Below are positions 50,319 through 59,928 of a stretch of DNA of 64,000 bases, piece by piece (the stretch's first letter is position 1; every line of letters begins with the position of its first letter). Position numbers and translations under genes: made by a program. The DNA is from Mycolicibacterium sp. P9-22 (GTDB lineage Bacteria; Actinomycetota; Actinomycetes; Mycobacteriales; Mycobacteriaceae). Location: assembly GCF_008329585.1 (NCBI RefSeq), contig NZ_NPKP01000015.1, positions 1-64,000 of the forward strand, written 5' to 3'. A model generated the notes under the pieces. That model ran no database searches. It worked only from the letters and a program-made list of their open reading frames with translations, and was not told the origin of the DNA.

Positions 50319-51617
50319 ATGCCGCCAGCCGCCGTCCGTAAAGCCGTCATCGGCGCCTCCATCGGCAACGCCGTGGAATGGTTCGACTTCGCCATCTACG
50401 GGTTCCTGGCCACCTATATCGCCGCCAACTTCTTCCCGTCCGACGACGCGACGGCGGCACTGCTGAACACCTTCGCGATCTTCGCGGCCGCCTTTTTCAT
50501 GCGTCCGCTCGGCGGCTTCGTCTTCGGACCGCTCGGTGACCGCCTCGGCAGGCAGAAGGTGCTGGCCCTGGTGATCCTGCTGATGTCGGCGGCCACCTTG
50601 CTGATCGGACTGCTGCCGACATACTCGGCCATCGGCGTCGCGGCTCCGCTGTTGCTGCTGCTGTTTCGCTGTGTGCAGGGTTTCTCGGCGGGTGGTGAGT
50701 ACGGCGGCGGTGCTGTGTATCTGGCCGAGTACGCCGGCGACAAGCGTCGCGGTTTCGTCGTCACCTTCATGGTGTGGTCGGGGGTGCTCGGGTTCCTGTT
50801 GGGTTCGATCACCGTCACCCTGCTGCAGGCCGGCCTGCCCGCCGCGGCGATGGACAGCTACGGCTGGCGTATCCCGTTCCTGCTCGCCGCGCCGCTGGGC
50901 CTGGTTGGCCTGTACATCCGGCTGCGGCTGGACGACACCCCGGAGTTCACCGACCTGAGCAGCCGCGACAAGGTCGCCGACCGCCCGCTGCGGGAGGCCT
51001 TCGCCACCTCATGGCGGCCGATCCTGCAGGTCATCGGGCTTTTCCTGATCTTCAACGTCGGTTACTACGTGGTGTTCACCTTCCTGCCGACCTACCTGAT
51101 AAAGACGCTCGAGTTCTCCAAGACCGCGTCGTTCGTCTCCATCACGCTGGCCAGCCTGGTCGCACTCGTGCTGACGCTGCCGTTCGCGGCGCTCTCGGAC
51201 CGGATCGGGCGCAAGCCGATGCTGATCGCCGGAGCGGTCGCCTTCGTGGTGCTGAGCTATCCGCTGTTCCTGCTCCTGACCTCGGGATCGCTGGTCGCGG
51301 CCATCGCCGCGCACTGCCTGCTCGCCGCGATCGAATCGATCTACATCTCCACCGCGGTCACCGCGGGTGTCGAGCTGTTCGCCACCCGGGTGCGCTACAG
51401 CGGCTTCGCCGTCGGCTACAACCTCTGTGTCGCCGTGTTCGGCGGCACCACTCCGTACGCGGTGACCTGGCTGACGGCCGAGACGGGTAACCCGCGCGCG
51501 GCCGCGTTCTATCTGGTGGTCGCCGCGGTGCTGTCCCTGGGCACCGTGCTGACGCTGCGGGAATCGGCGGGTAAACCGCTGGCGGCCACCCCCGGGGCGA
51601 ACGCAGCGACGGGATAA
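50319..51617 (+). CDS. MFS transporter, metabolite:H+ symporter (MHS/ProP-like) family
   Basis: A 432-residue protein with twelve membrane helices. The N-terminus GNAVEWFDFAIYGFLATYIAANFFPS, the loop GPLGDRLGRQKVL, and RCVQGFSAGGEYGGGAVYLAEYA are the MHS signatures. These symporters import organic acids, betaines or similar compounds. The substrate is unknown. A LacI-type regulator gene starts 25 bp after the stop and may control it. Confidence 0.92.
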   Translation: MPPAAVRKAVIGASIGNAVEWFDFAIYGFLATYIAANFFPSDDATAALLNTFAIFAAAFFMRPLGGFVFGPLGDRLGRQKVLALVILLMSAATLLIGLLPTYSAIGVAAPLLLLLFRCVQGFSAGGEYGGGAVYLAEYAGDKRRGFVVTFMVWSGVLGFLLGSITVTLLQAGLPAAAMDSYGWRIPFLLAAPLGLVGLYIRLRLDDTPEFTDLSSRDKVADRPLREAFATSWRPILQVIGLFLIFNVGYYVVFTFLPTYLIKTLEFSKTASFVSITLASLVALVLTLPFAALSDRIGRKPMLIAGAVAFVVLSYPLFLLLTSGSLVAAIAAHCLLAAIESIYISTAVTAGVELFATRVRYSGFAVGYNLCVAVFGGTTPYAVTWLTAETGNPRAAAFYLVVAAVLSLGTVLTLRESAGKPLAATPGANAATG

Positions 51618-51642
51618 CGGATCAGCCTGCGATGATGTCGGA

Positions 51643-52620
51643 ATGAGACCGGGGACCAGGCCGACAAAGGCGGATGTCGCGCGGCTGGCCAACGTCTCGC
51701 CGGCGACGGTCAGCTACGTGCTCAACAACGTCAAGGGTCAGACCATATCGGCGCAGACCCGAGCGGCCGTGCAGGATGCCGCCAAGTCTCTGGGGTATCG
51801 GCCCAACCTGGCCGCCCGCAACCTGGCCCGCGGCGGCAGCGGCGTGGTGCTCTACATCGTGCCCCGAATTGCTTTGGGCGAGTTGCTTCTGGAGGTCGGT
51901 AGCCGGCTGACCACCGAACTGGCCCGCCACGGTGTGGTGCTGTCACTGCAGTTCGAGACCGATGACGGGCGCAACGTCGTCGACGCGGTGGCCGACCTGA
52001 ACCCGATCGCAGTGACCAGTGTGTTCCCGCTCCGCGGTGCCGCGCAGGATGCGGTGACCCAGGCGGGCATCCCGCAGATCTACCTGGGCAGCGCGCAACT
52101 GCACGCGATGGGCGAGCTGCACCTGTCGATCGGCCGGATGCGGGTCGAGCATCTGGTGGCCCGGGGCCACCGCCGGCTCGCGTTCGCCTTCGCCGGTGAC
52201 GAGACACTGCGACCACTCGGCGACTACTGGCTGACCGGCCTGCGGGCGGCCGCCGCGGAGTTACCCGAGATCGTCACCGCGACCGTCGCCGCCGACGGGT
52301 CCGATGCCGCCGCGGTGGTGCAGAACTGGATCGAGGCCGGCGTGACGGCGGTGTGCGCGCAGAGCGACGAGACCGCGCTGGTGGTGCTGCACGGCATCAG
52401 GGAGTCCGGGCTGCGCTGCCCGCAGGATCTGGCGGTGATGGGTGTCGACGCGATCCCGTTGGGCGCGGTGAGCGGTCCGCCGCTGACCTCGGTGGGCCTG
52501 GATGCCAAGACCATCGTCGAGGTGTCGGTGGCGGCCATGATGACCGAACTCGGATTTCCCAGCGTCCAGGAGCCCAGCAGCGAGAACGTCGCGCACCTGA
52601 TTCAGCGCGCCTCGACCTGA
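51643..52620 (+). CDS. LacI-family transcriptional regulator
   Basis: A 325-residue repressor. The N-terminal helix-turn-helix and hinge helix are KADVARLANVSPATVSYVLNN and GYRPNLAARNLARG. The rest is the periplasmic-binding-like effector domain (SVFPLRGAA, GHRRLAFAFAGDE, DLAVMGVDAIPLG). It likely binds a small metabolite and controls the upstream MFS gene or the divergent-free P450 operon next to it; which one is not evident. Confidence 0.92.
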   Translation: MRPGTRPTKADVARLANVSPATVSYVLNNVKGQTISAQTRAAVQDAAKSLGYRPNLAARNLARGGSGVVLYIVPRIALGELLLEVGSRLTTELARHGVVLSLQFETDDGRNVVDAVADLNPIAVTSVFPLRGAAQDAVTQAGIPQIYLGSAQLHAMGELHLSIGRMRVEHLVARGHRRLAFAFAGDETLRPLGDYWLTGLRAAAAELPEIVTATVAADGSDAAAVVQNWIEAGVTAVCAQSDETALVVLHGIRESGLRCPQDLAVMGVDAIPLGAVSGPPLTSVGLDAKTIVEVSVAAMMTELGFPSVQEPSSENVAHLIQRAST

Positions 52621-52661
52621 CCGTCACATCCAGGCTTGCCCTCGGGGGAGTGATCCGCGTA

Positions 52662-52677
52662 ACTTACGCGAGTAAGT
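52662..52677. promoter_or_regulatory. Inverted repeat upstream of the P450 gene
   Basis: ACTTAC and GTAAGT form a perfect 6-bp inverted repeat around GCGA, 36 bp before the P450 start. The size suits a TetR- or LacI-type operator, and the adjacent LacI-type gene is one candidate for the binding protein. Confidence 0.5.
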
Positions 52678-52713
52678 AACTGCCCTCGGAACAGCCCTCG
52701 GAGAGGTGAACAG

Positions 52714-53919
52714 GTGACGACCGTCGACGCCAGCAAAGACGTGTACTTCGACCCGTACAACGTCGAGATCAACGCCAACCCGTACCCGGCGTTCGCCCGC
52801 CTGCGCGAGGAGGCACCGCTCTACTACAACGAAGAGTTCGACTTCTATGCGCTGAGCCGGTTCGCCGATGTGAACAAGGCGCTCATCGACCACGAGACGT
52901 TCAGCTCCGCCCGCGGCGCCATCATCGAACTCATCAAGGCCAATATCGAGATTCCGTCCGGCGCGCTGATCTTCGAGGATCCGCCGATCCACACCACCCA
53001 CCGCAAGCTGCTCGCCAGGATGTTCACCCCGCGCAAGATCGCCGCGCTGGAGCCCAAGATCCGCGAGTACTGCGCGGCCGCACTCGACCCGCTGGTCGGG
53101 GCCGGCCGGCTCGACTTCATCACCGACTTCGGCGCCATCATGCCGATGCAGGTGATCAGCACCCTGCTCGGCATCCCCGAGGACGACCAGGAGATGATCC
53201 GCGACCACGGCAACGACCAGATGCGCACCGAGGCCGGCAAGCCGATGAAGGCCGCATCCGAGGGCCTGATCGACGGCTCGATCTTCGAGACCTATATCGA
53301 CTGGCGTAAGGACAACCCGTCCGACGACATCATGACCGACCTGCTCAACGTCGAGTTCACCGACGAGCAGGGGGTGACCCGGCACCTCACCCGCGAAGAG
53401 TTGCTCATCTACATCAACGTGGTCGCCGGCGCCGGTAACGAGACCACCACCCGGCTGATCGGCTGGGCGGCCAAGGTGCTCGCCGAGCATCCCGACCAGC
53501 GCCGCCAGCTCGTCGAGAACCCGGCGCTGATCCCGCAGGCCATCGAGGAACTGCTGCGCTTCGAACCGCCCGCGCCGCACGTGGCCCGCTACGTCACCCG
53601 CGATGTCGAGTACTACGGCCAGACGGTGCCCGAGGGCGCCTCGATGATGATGCTGATCGGCTCGGCCGTCCGCGACAGCCGCCAGTTCCCGCCGGACGGC
53701 GAGGTTTTCGACATCCACCGCGAACAGCGCCAGCACCTGGCGTTCAGCGTCGGCACGCACTTCTGCCTGGGCTCGGCGCTGGCGCGCCTGGAGGGCAGGA
53801 TCGCGCTGGAGGAAATGCTCAAGCGATTCCCGGAGTGGGAGGTCGACCGGCCCAACGCCAAGCTGTCGCCGACGTCGACGGTGCGCGGCTGGGACTCCAT
53901 GCCGGTGTTCGTCTCGTGA
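52714..53919 (+). CDS. Cytochrome P450
   Basis: A 401-residue bacterial class I P450. The oxygen-binding I helix has AGAGNETTTR at about 238-247, the ExxR motif is Glu279 to Arg282 (EELLR), and the haem cysteine is Cys351 in FSVGTHFCLG. It needs a ferredoxin and a reductase; the window has an FprA-type reductase but no ferredoxin gene next to the P450. The GTG start is the only good one. The stop overlaps the next GTG (GTGA). Confidence 0.93.
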   Translation: MTTVDASKDVYFDPYNVEINANPYPAFARLREEAPLYYNEEFDFYALSRFADVNKALIDHETFSSARGAIIELIKANIEIPSGALIFEDPPIHTTHRKLLARMFTPRKIAALEPKIREYCAAALDPLVGAGRLDFITDFGAIMPMQVISTLLGIPEDDQEMIRDHGNDQMRTEAGKPMKAASEGLIDGSIFETYIDWRKDNPSDDIMTDLLNVEFTDEQGVTRHLTREELLIYINVVAGAGNETTTRLIGWAAKVLAEHPDQRRQLVENPALIPQAIEELLRFEPPAPHVARYVTRDVEYYGQTVPEGASMMMLIGSAVRDSRQFPPDGEVFDIHREQRQHLAFSVGTHFCLGSALARLEGRIALEEMLKRFPEWEVDRPNAKLSPTSTVRGWDSMPVFVS

Positions 53920-54989
53920 CGGCCAGCCTGACCGTCCCGAGCTCGTGGGACGAGGTCAGCGCGGACTGGCTGACCGCGGCACTGGCCCAGGATTTCCCGG
54001 GCGCCGCCGTCGCCGAGGTGACGGTTCAGATGCGCGATGACGGCACCAACCGGCGGGCCCGCCTGGGCGTCCGCTACGCCGAAGGGACGGGACCGGCCAC
54101 GGTGTTCGTCAAGGCCGTCGACCCGGGCCACAAGGAGATGATCAAGTACACCAGCGGGCTGCTGCATGAGCCGAGGCTTTTCAATGCCGACGTCGGATTG
54201 CCGCTGGAACATCCGGCGGTGTACGCCGCGCCGATCGACGAGGCCGCCGAGGACTTCATGCTGGTGATGGAGGACCTGACCGCCCGCGGCGCCGATCCGC
54301 GCGATGCCACCCGACCGCTCACGGTCGATCAGGCCGCGAGCGGGGTACGGGGCCTCGGCCGCCTGCACGGTGCGTTCTGGGGGGAGCGGCTGGCGCGGCC
54401 CGGGCTGGACTGGCTGGAACCGTTTCTGCCGTGGGACGGCATGCAGTACGCCCCGCTACCCGCGGCGCTGGAGCGGCTCGGCGATGACGCGCCGGCCTCG
54501 GTGCAGGCACTGACCATCGATCATCTGGTGGAAGGCATCTGGAAACCGTTCATCCGGACGCTGACCGCGCCCGGCGTGCCCACCACACTGCTGCACGGTG
54601 ACCCGCACATCGGCAACACCTACCTGACCCCGAGCGGCGATCTCGGGTTCCTCGACTGGCAGGTCGCCCGGCGCGGCAACTTCTCCGTCGACCTCGGCTA
54701 CTTCCTGCAGGGTGCGCTGATCACCGAGGACCGCCGCACCCATGAGCGTGAGCTGCTCGGCGTGTACCGGGACAGCCTGGGCCTGCCCGCCGACGAGCTG
54801 CCCTCGGCCGATGAGATCTGGTTGCGCTACCGGGCGTCGGTCGCGCATGGCCTGACCACCTGGCTGGCCACCGCCAGCGCGGGCGAGTTGTGGCAGCGGC
54901 CGGACATCGCGTTGGCATTGGCGCAGCGCTACAGCGCTGCCTACCAGGACCTGAACACCGCGGAGGCTCTGGCCGAACTGACCACCTAG
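53916..54989 (+). CDS. Aminoglycoside phosphotransferase-like (APH/choline kinase fold) protein
   Basis: A 357-residue kinase-fold protein. The ATP lysine is probably in TVFVKAVDP, the catalytic loop is LLHGDPHIGNTYL and the metal-binding aspartate is in GFLDWQVARRG. Related proteins sit next to P450s and acyl-CoA dehydrogenases in mycobacterial lipid clusters. Phosphorylation of a hydroxylated product of the coupled P450 is an attractive but unproven idea. GTG start with 4-bp overlap. Confidence 0.87.
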   Translation: MTASLTVPSSWDEVSADWLTAALAQDFPGAAVAEVTVQMRDDGTNRRARLGVRYAEGTGPATVFVKAVDPGHKEMIKYTSGLLHEPRLFNADVGLPLEHPAVYAAPIDEAAEDFMLVMEDLTARGADPRDATRPLTVDQAASGVRGLGRLHGAFWGERLARPGLDWLEPFLPWDGMQYAPLPAALERLGDDAPASVQALTIDHLVEGIWKPFIRTLTAPGVPTTLLHGDPHIGNTYLTPSGDLGFLDWQVARRGNFSVDLGYFLQGALITEDRRTHERELLGVYRDSLGLPADELPSADEIWLRYRASVAHGLTTWLATASAGELWQRPDIALALAQRYSAAYQDLNTAEALAELTT

Positions 54990-55019
54990 TCTTGGTGGCG
55001 TGACGAGAGCTCAGCGACG

Positions 55020-55907
55020 GTGATCGATCAGCTGTTCGTCGTCCTCTTCGCCCTGTGCGCAGCCATTTTCGCGGCGGTCGGCATCGTGGTGCGCCAGCGC
55101 GCGACGATGGATGTGCCCGAGGAGGACGGTGTCAGCACGGTCATGCTGGCCACCCTGCTGCGCCGCCCACTGTGGTGGGCAGGGACCGCCGCGGCAGTGG
55201 CCGGCTTCGTCTTCCAGGCCCTGGCACTGGACAACGGGTCGTTGATCGTGGTGCAGCCACTGCTGGTGTCGGCGCTGCTGTTCGCGCTGCCGTTGAGTGC
55301 TCGGCTGGCGCACCGCCGGGTCACCAGGGGCGACTGGTTGTGGGCGATGCTGTTGACGGTGTCGCTGGCGATCTTCATCCTGCTCGCCCATCCCCGGGTC
55401 AGCGATCAGGTGGCGCCGGTGACCACGATCGTGGTGGTGTCGGCGGTGTGCTCGGTGCTGGTGATCGGCTGCGTGGTGATCGCGGTGCGGCGGTCGGGCT
55501 GGCAGCGCGCGGTGCCGCTGGCCGTCGCCGTCGGGGTGCTGTTCGGTCTGGTCGCGGTGCTGACCAAGATGCTGATGCACGCGCTGGACCGCAACTCCGT
55601 GGCCGAGGTGCTGTCCACTCCGCTGCCGTACGCGCTGGTGCTGCTCGGTGTGCTCGCCACCCTGTTGCAGCAATCCGCGTTTCATGCCGGGTCGCTGCAG
55701 ACCTCGGTGCCCACCATGTTGGTGATCGAACCGATGGCCGCCGTGCTGCTCGGTGTGTTCCTGCTCGGCGAGACCCTCACCGCCAACCGCTGGGAGGCGG
55801 TGGTGTTGACGGTGGCGGTGGTGGCCATGACCGCGGCCACCATCGCGCTCGGACGTGACGAGGGCGCCTACGAGGCCGAATTGGAAGCCACGTCACGCGG
55901 CGCCTGA
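55020..55907 (+). CDS. DMT-superfamily (EamA-like) membrane transporter
   Basis: A 295-residue protein with nine to ten membrane helices in two repeats. PMAAVLLGVFLLGETLTANRWEAV near the end is the typical EamA motif, and VQPLLVSALLFALPL marks the first repeat. The substrate is unknown. The start is GTG, 30 bp after the phosphotransferase stop. Confidence 0.82.
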   Translation: MIDQLFVVLFALCAAIFAAVGIVVRQRATMDVPEEDGVSTVMLATLLRRPLWWAGTAAAVAGFVFQALALDNGSLIVVQPLLVSALLFALPLSARLAHRRVTRGDWLWAMLLTVSLAIFILLAHPRVSDQVAPVTTIVVVSAVCSVLVIGCVVIAVRRSGWQRAVPLAVAVGVLFGLVAVLTKMLMHALDRNSVAEVLSTPLPYALVLLGVLATLLQQSAFHAGSLQTSVPTMLVIEPMAAVLLGVFLLGETLTANRWEAVVLTVAVVAMTAATIALGRDEGAYEAELEATSRGA

Positions 55908-55951
55908 GGGCCGTTTTCACAGGAAATCGGCAGGTCGCGGGCCCTCGGGCA

Positions 55952-55969
55952 TATCTTTAGTTTTGCTAA
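55952..55969 (+). promoter_or_regulatory. Possible promoter element in the leader of the carboxylic acid reductase gene
   Basis: TATCTT fits the TAnnnT -10 pattern and overlaps the small inverted repeat TTAG-N5-CTAA. It lies in an AT-richer patch of the 167-bp gap before the gene, which would leave a leader of about 110 nt. Sequence alone cannot show that it is used. Confidence 0.25.
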
Positions 55970-56074
55970 CGTTGTAGCGGATGGCCGGTGTGGACGACGA
56001 GGTCCGCAGAGCGATTTCCCGTCGCTCCGCTCGCCCCGGCCACCACAACGTCGTCGCAGAACCGAGGTAATTTC

Positions 56075-59000
56075 ATGTCCGCTGAAACATTTGATGACCG
56101 CCTTGCGCGGCTGTACGCCACCGACCCGGAGTTCGCCTCCGCGACGCCGAGCGCGACAGTCAACGCCGCGGTCAGCGAACCCGGGCTGACGCTGCCCGAT
56201 GTGGTGCGCACCGTCCTGACCGGTTATGCCGACCGGCCCGCGCTGGGCGCCCGCGCCGTCGAGTTCGTCACCGACGAAACCGGCCGCACCGTCGCCGAGC
56301 TGCAGCCGCGTTTCGAGACCATCACCCACGGGCAGCTGTGGGAGCGCGTGCGCACCCTCGCCGATGCGTGGCGCGGTGACCCCGTCAACCCCGGCGACCG
56401 GGTGGCCCTGCTCGGCTTCACCAGCGTCGACTACACCGTCACCGATATCGCGCTGACCCAGCTCGGTGCCGTCTCGGTGCCGCTGCAGACCAGCGCATCG
56501 GCCGCCGCGCTCGCCCCGATCATCGCCGAGACCGAACCGGTGCTCATCGCGTCGAGCATCGACTATCTCGAGGATGCGGTGGAACTGGCGCTCGGATCGG
56601 GCGCTGGGCGGGTCACCGTGTTCGACTACCGGCCCCAGGTCGACGACCAGCGCGACGCGGTCGCCGCCGCGGCGGCCCGGCTCGGTGACCGGATCACCCT
56701 CGAGACCCTCGACGAAGCACTCGCCCGACCCGCCTCGACTGTCGAACCCGTTGCAGCGCAGGAGGAATCGGACCCGCTGTCGCTGTTGATCTACACCTCC
56801 GGCAGCACCGGAGCGCCCAAGGGCGCGATGTACCCGGCGAGCAAGGTCGCCGACATCTGGCGGCCAGCGGCCAACGCCCACTGGGACGACAGCCAGGGCG
56901 TGGTGCCGTCGGTGGTGCTGAGCTTCATGCCGATGAGCCACGTGATGGGGCGCGGCATCCTCTACAGCGCGCTGGCCAGCGGCGGTTCGGTGAACTTCGC
57001 CGCCCGCGCCGACCTGTCCACCTTCCTGGACGACCTGGCCCTCACCCGGCCCACCCAGCTGAACTTCGTGCCGCGCATCTGGGACATGCTGTTCGGCGAG
57101 TACCAGAGCCGGATCGCGCACGGTGCAGACGAATCTGCGCTGCTGGCGGACATGCGGGAGAACCTGCTGGGCGGGCGTTTCGTCAGCGCGCTCACCGGGT
57201 CGGCGCCCATCTCGCCCGAACTCAAGGCGTGGGTGGAGAAGCTGCTCGACATGCACCTGCTGGAGGGCTACGGCTCCACCGAGGCGGGCGCGGTGTTCGT
57301 GGACGGCAAGATCGCCCGGCCGCCGGTGCTGGAGTACAAGCTCGTCGACGTGCCCGAACTCGGCTACCACCTCACTGACCGGCCGCATCCGCGCGGTGAG
57401 TTGCTGGTGCGGTCCGAGCAACTGTTCCCCGGCTACTACAAGCGTCCCGAGGTGACCGCGCAGGTCTTCGACGAGGACGGCTTCTACCGGACGGGCGATA
57501 TCGTCGCCGAACTCGGCCCCGATCACGTCGCTTACGTCGACCGGCGCAACAACGTGCTCAAGCTCTCCCAGGGTGAGTTCGTCACGGTGTCCAAACTGGA
57601 GGCCGCCTTCACCACCGCGCCGCTGGTGCACCAGATCTACATCTACGGCAACAGCGCACGGCCCTACCTGCTGGCCGTGGTGGTGCCCACCGACAGCGGC
57701 GCCACCAAGGCCGACATCGCCGCCTCCCTGAAGGATGCCGCCCGTGCCGCGGATCTGCAGTCCTATGAGCTGCCAAGGGATTTCCTCATCGAGACCACAC
57801 CGTTCACGGTGGAGAACGGATTGCTCACCGGCATCCGCAAGCTGGCCTGGCCCAAGCTCAAGGAGCGCTACGGCGCCGAGCTGGAGCAGCTCTACACCGA
57901 CCTCGCCGACGGCCAGGTCCAGGAGCTGCAGGCGCTGCGCGCCGCGGGGGCCAGCGGGCCGGTGCTCGACACCGTCAGCCGCGCCGCCGTCGCCTTGCTG
58001 GGCGCGGCCAGCTCCGACGTCGCCCCCGATGTGCACTTCACCGATCTGGGTGGAGACTCGTTGTCGGCGTTGACCTTCGGCAATCTGCTGACCGACATCT
58101 TCGATGTCGAGGTCCCGGTCTCGGTGATCGTGAGCCCGGCCTCGGATCTGCAGACCATCGCCGATCACATCGAGACCCAGCGGGCCGGTGGCACCGGCCG
58201 CCCGACATTCGCCTCCGTCCACGGCGCCGGCGCCACCGAGGTGCACGCCGCCGATCTCACCCTGGACAAGTTCATCGACGCCGCGACTCTTGCTGCGGCA
58301 CCGAACCTTCCGGGCCCGGTGAGCGAGATCCGCACCGTGTTGCTGACCGGCGCCACCGGCTTCCTGGGCCGCTACCTGGCACTGGAGTGGCTGGAGCGGA
58401 TGGATCTGGTGGACGGCAAGGTGATCTGCCTGGTCCGCGCCAAGTCCGATGACGAGGCGCGGGCGCGGCTGGACAAGACCTTCCAGACCGGTGACCCGAA
58501 GCTCGTCGCGCACTACCGCGAACTGGCCGACCGCCACCTCGAAGTGATCGCGGGCGACAAGGGTGAGGCCGATCTCGGCCTAGACCCCGCGGTCTGGCAG
58601 CGCCTGGCCGACACCGTCGACCTCATCGTGGATCCGGCCGCACTGGTCAATCACGTGCTGCCCTACAGCGAGTTGTTCGGGCCCAACGCCCTCGGCACCG
58701 CCGAACTGATCAGGATCGCGCTGACCACCAGGATCAAGCCCTTCGCCTACGTGTCCACCATCGGTGTCGGCTGGGGTATCGAGCCCGGTAGCTTCGTCGA
58801 GGACGCCGATATCCGGACCATTTCGGCCACCCGGCGCGTCGACGACACCTACGCCAACGGCTACGGCACCAGTAAATGGGCCGGCGAGGTGCTGCTGCGC
58901 GAGGCGCACGACCTGACGGGTCTGCCGGTGTCGGTGTTCCGGTGCGACATGATCCTGGCGGACACCACGTACGCCGGCCAACTGAACCTGCCGGACATGT

Positions 59001-59533
59001 TCACCCGGATGATGCTCAGCCTGGTGGCTACCGGCATCGCCCCCGGATCGTTCAATGAGCTTGACGCCGAAGGTAATCCGCAGCGCAGTCACTATGACGG
59101 CCTACCGGTGGAGTTCATCGCCGAGGCGATCTCGACACTGGGCACCCAGGTGGCATCCGAGCCCGGCGGGGCGTTCGAGACCTACCACGTGATGAACCCG
59201 CACGACGACGGCATCGGCATGGACACCTTCGTGGACTGGCTGGTCGAGGCCGGCTACCGCATCGAACGGGTCGGCGACTACGGACAGTGGCTGTCCCGGT
59301 TCGAGACCGCGCTGCGGGCACTGCCGGACAGGCAGCGACAGGCGTCGCTGCTGCCGTTGCTGCACAACTACACCGCACCCGGTGTGCCGGTGAACGGGGC
59401 GATGGCGCCGACCGATGTGTTCCGCACCGCGGTGCAGGACGCAAAGATCGGTCCGGACAAGGACATTCCGCACGTGAGCCGGGAGGTCATCGTCAAGTAC
59501 GCGACCGATCTGGAACTGCTCGGCCTGCTCTGA
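56075..59533 (+). CDS. car: Carboxylic acid reductase
   Basis: An 1152-residue three-domain enzyme. The adenylation domain has LLIYTSGSTGAPKGAM at about 237-252. The carrier domain has DLGGDSLSAL, with Ser662 as the phosphopantetheine site. The reductase domain starts with LLTGATGFLGRYLALEWL near 757 and has catalytic Tyr930 and Lys934 in YGTSKWAGE. It reduces carboxylic acids to aldehydes with ATP and NADPH and must be activated by a phosphopantetheinyl transferase, which is not in this window. MSAETFDDRL is chosen as start; earlier codons are not family-like. It stands alone and ends in a terminator. Confidence 0.96.
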   Translation: MSAETFDDRLARLYATDPEFASATPSATVNAAVSEPGLTLPDVVRTVLTGYADRPALGARAVEFVTDETGRTVAELQPRFETITHGQLWERVRTLADAWRGDPVNPGDRVALLGFTSVDYTVTDIALTQLGAVSVPLQTSASAAALAPIIAETEPVLIASSIDYLEDAVELALGSGAGRVTVFDYRPQVDDQRDAVAAAAARLGDRITLETLDEALARPASTVEPVAAQEESDPLSLLIYTSGSTGAPKGAMYPASKVADIWRPAANAHWDDSQGVVPSVVLSFMPMSHVMGRGILYSALASGGSVNFAARADLSTFLDDLALTRPTQLNFVPRIWDMLFGEYQSRIAHGADESALLADMRENLLGGRFVSALTGSAPISPELKAWVEKLLDMHLLEGYGSTEAGAVFVDGKIARPPVLEYKLVDVPELGYHLTDRPHPRGELLVRSEQLFPGYYKRPEVTAQVFDEDGFYRTGDIVAELGPDHVAYVDRRNNVLKLSQGEFVTVSKLEAAFTTAPLVHQIYIYGNSARPYLLAVVVPTDSGATKADIAASLKDAARAADLQSYELPRDFLIETTPFTVENGLLTGIRKLAWPKLKERYGAELEQLYTDLADGQVQELQALRAAGASGPVLDTVSRAAVALLGAASSDVAPDVHFTDLGGDSLSALTFGNLLTDIFDVEVPVSVIVSPASDLQTIADHIETQRAGGTGRPTFASVHGAGATEVHAADLTLDKFIDAATLAAAPNLPGPVSEIRTVLLTGATGFLGRYLALEWLERMDLVDGKVICLVRAKSDDEARARLDKTFQTGDPKLVAHYRELADRHLEVIAGDKGEADLGLDPAVWQRLADTVDLIVDPAALVNHVLPYSELFGPNALGTAELIRIALTTRIKPFAYVSTIGVGWGIEPGSFVEDADIRTISATRRVDDTYANGYGTSKWAGEVLLREAHDLTGLPVSVFRCDMILADTTYAGQLNLPDMFTRMMLSLVATGIAPGSFNELDAEGNPQRSHYDGLPVEFIAEAISTLGTQVASEPGGAFETYHVMNPHDDGIGMDTFVDWLVEAGYRIERVGDYGQWLSRFETALRALPDRQRQASLLPLLHNYTAPGVPVNGAMAPTDVFRTAVQDAKIGPDKDIPHVSREVIVKYATDLELLGLL

Positions 59534-59547
59534 CCCACAACACAGGA

Positions 59548-59578
59548 ATGGGGCACCCCGACGGGGGTGCCCCATTTT
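59548..59578 (+). terminator. Intrinsic terminator after car
   Basis: ATGGGGCACCCC and GGGGTGCCCCAT form a perfect 12-bp stem with the loop GACG, followed by TTT. It starts 14 bp after the car stop. It also lies just beyond the end of the convergent small secreted-protein gene, so it may act on both. Confidence 0.88.
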
Positions 59579-59590
59579 CGTTACGCCGTA

Positions 59591-59890
59591 TCAGCTCACG
59601 TCGACGTACACGGTCTGCCCGGCCAGCGCGTTGTACACGTAGTCGCGGTCCTCATCGTCGACGATCCAGTTGTGGCTGAAGTTCTGGCCCTGCCGGATCC
59701 CCACCACGTTCGCCTCGGACAGCGGCCTGCTGCTCAGCCGGCTGACGATCACGCGGTAACCCTGGGCCCGCAGTCCGTCGATGGTCTGCTGGGCGGTGCC
59801 CGATATCTCGTCGGGTGTCGCGGTCGCCGGCGCGGCGAATCCGACGATGCCCGCGGACAGGCCGGCGGTCACGAATGCCAGGGTCTTCAT
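59591..59890 (-). CDS. Small secreted protein, function unknown
   Basis: A 99-residue exported protein with a signal peptide (FVTAGLSAGIVGFAAPATATP, cleavage near ATA). The mature part is about 75 residues: a helix (AQQTIDGLRAQGYRV), a strand, and an acidic end (IVDDEDRDYVYNAL). It has no cysteine. This kind of small exported protein is common in mycobacteria; I cannot name a family. Confidence 0.75.
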   Translation of the reverse strand: MKTLAFVTAGLSAGIVGFAAPATATPDEISGTAQQTIDGLRAQGYRVIVSRLSSRPLSEANVVGIRQGQNFSHNWIVDDEDRDYVYNALAGQTVYVDVS

Positions 59891-59928
59891 ATGCTGCCTC
59901 GTCTCTGCCCTCTGATCCTACGACTTCG

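Noticed and set aside
53916..54989. Aminoglycoside resistance gene
   Set aside because: Only the kinase fold is shared; the coupling to a P450 and the family context point to metabolism, not resistance.
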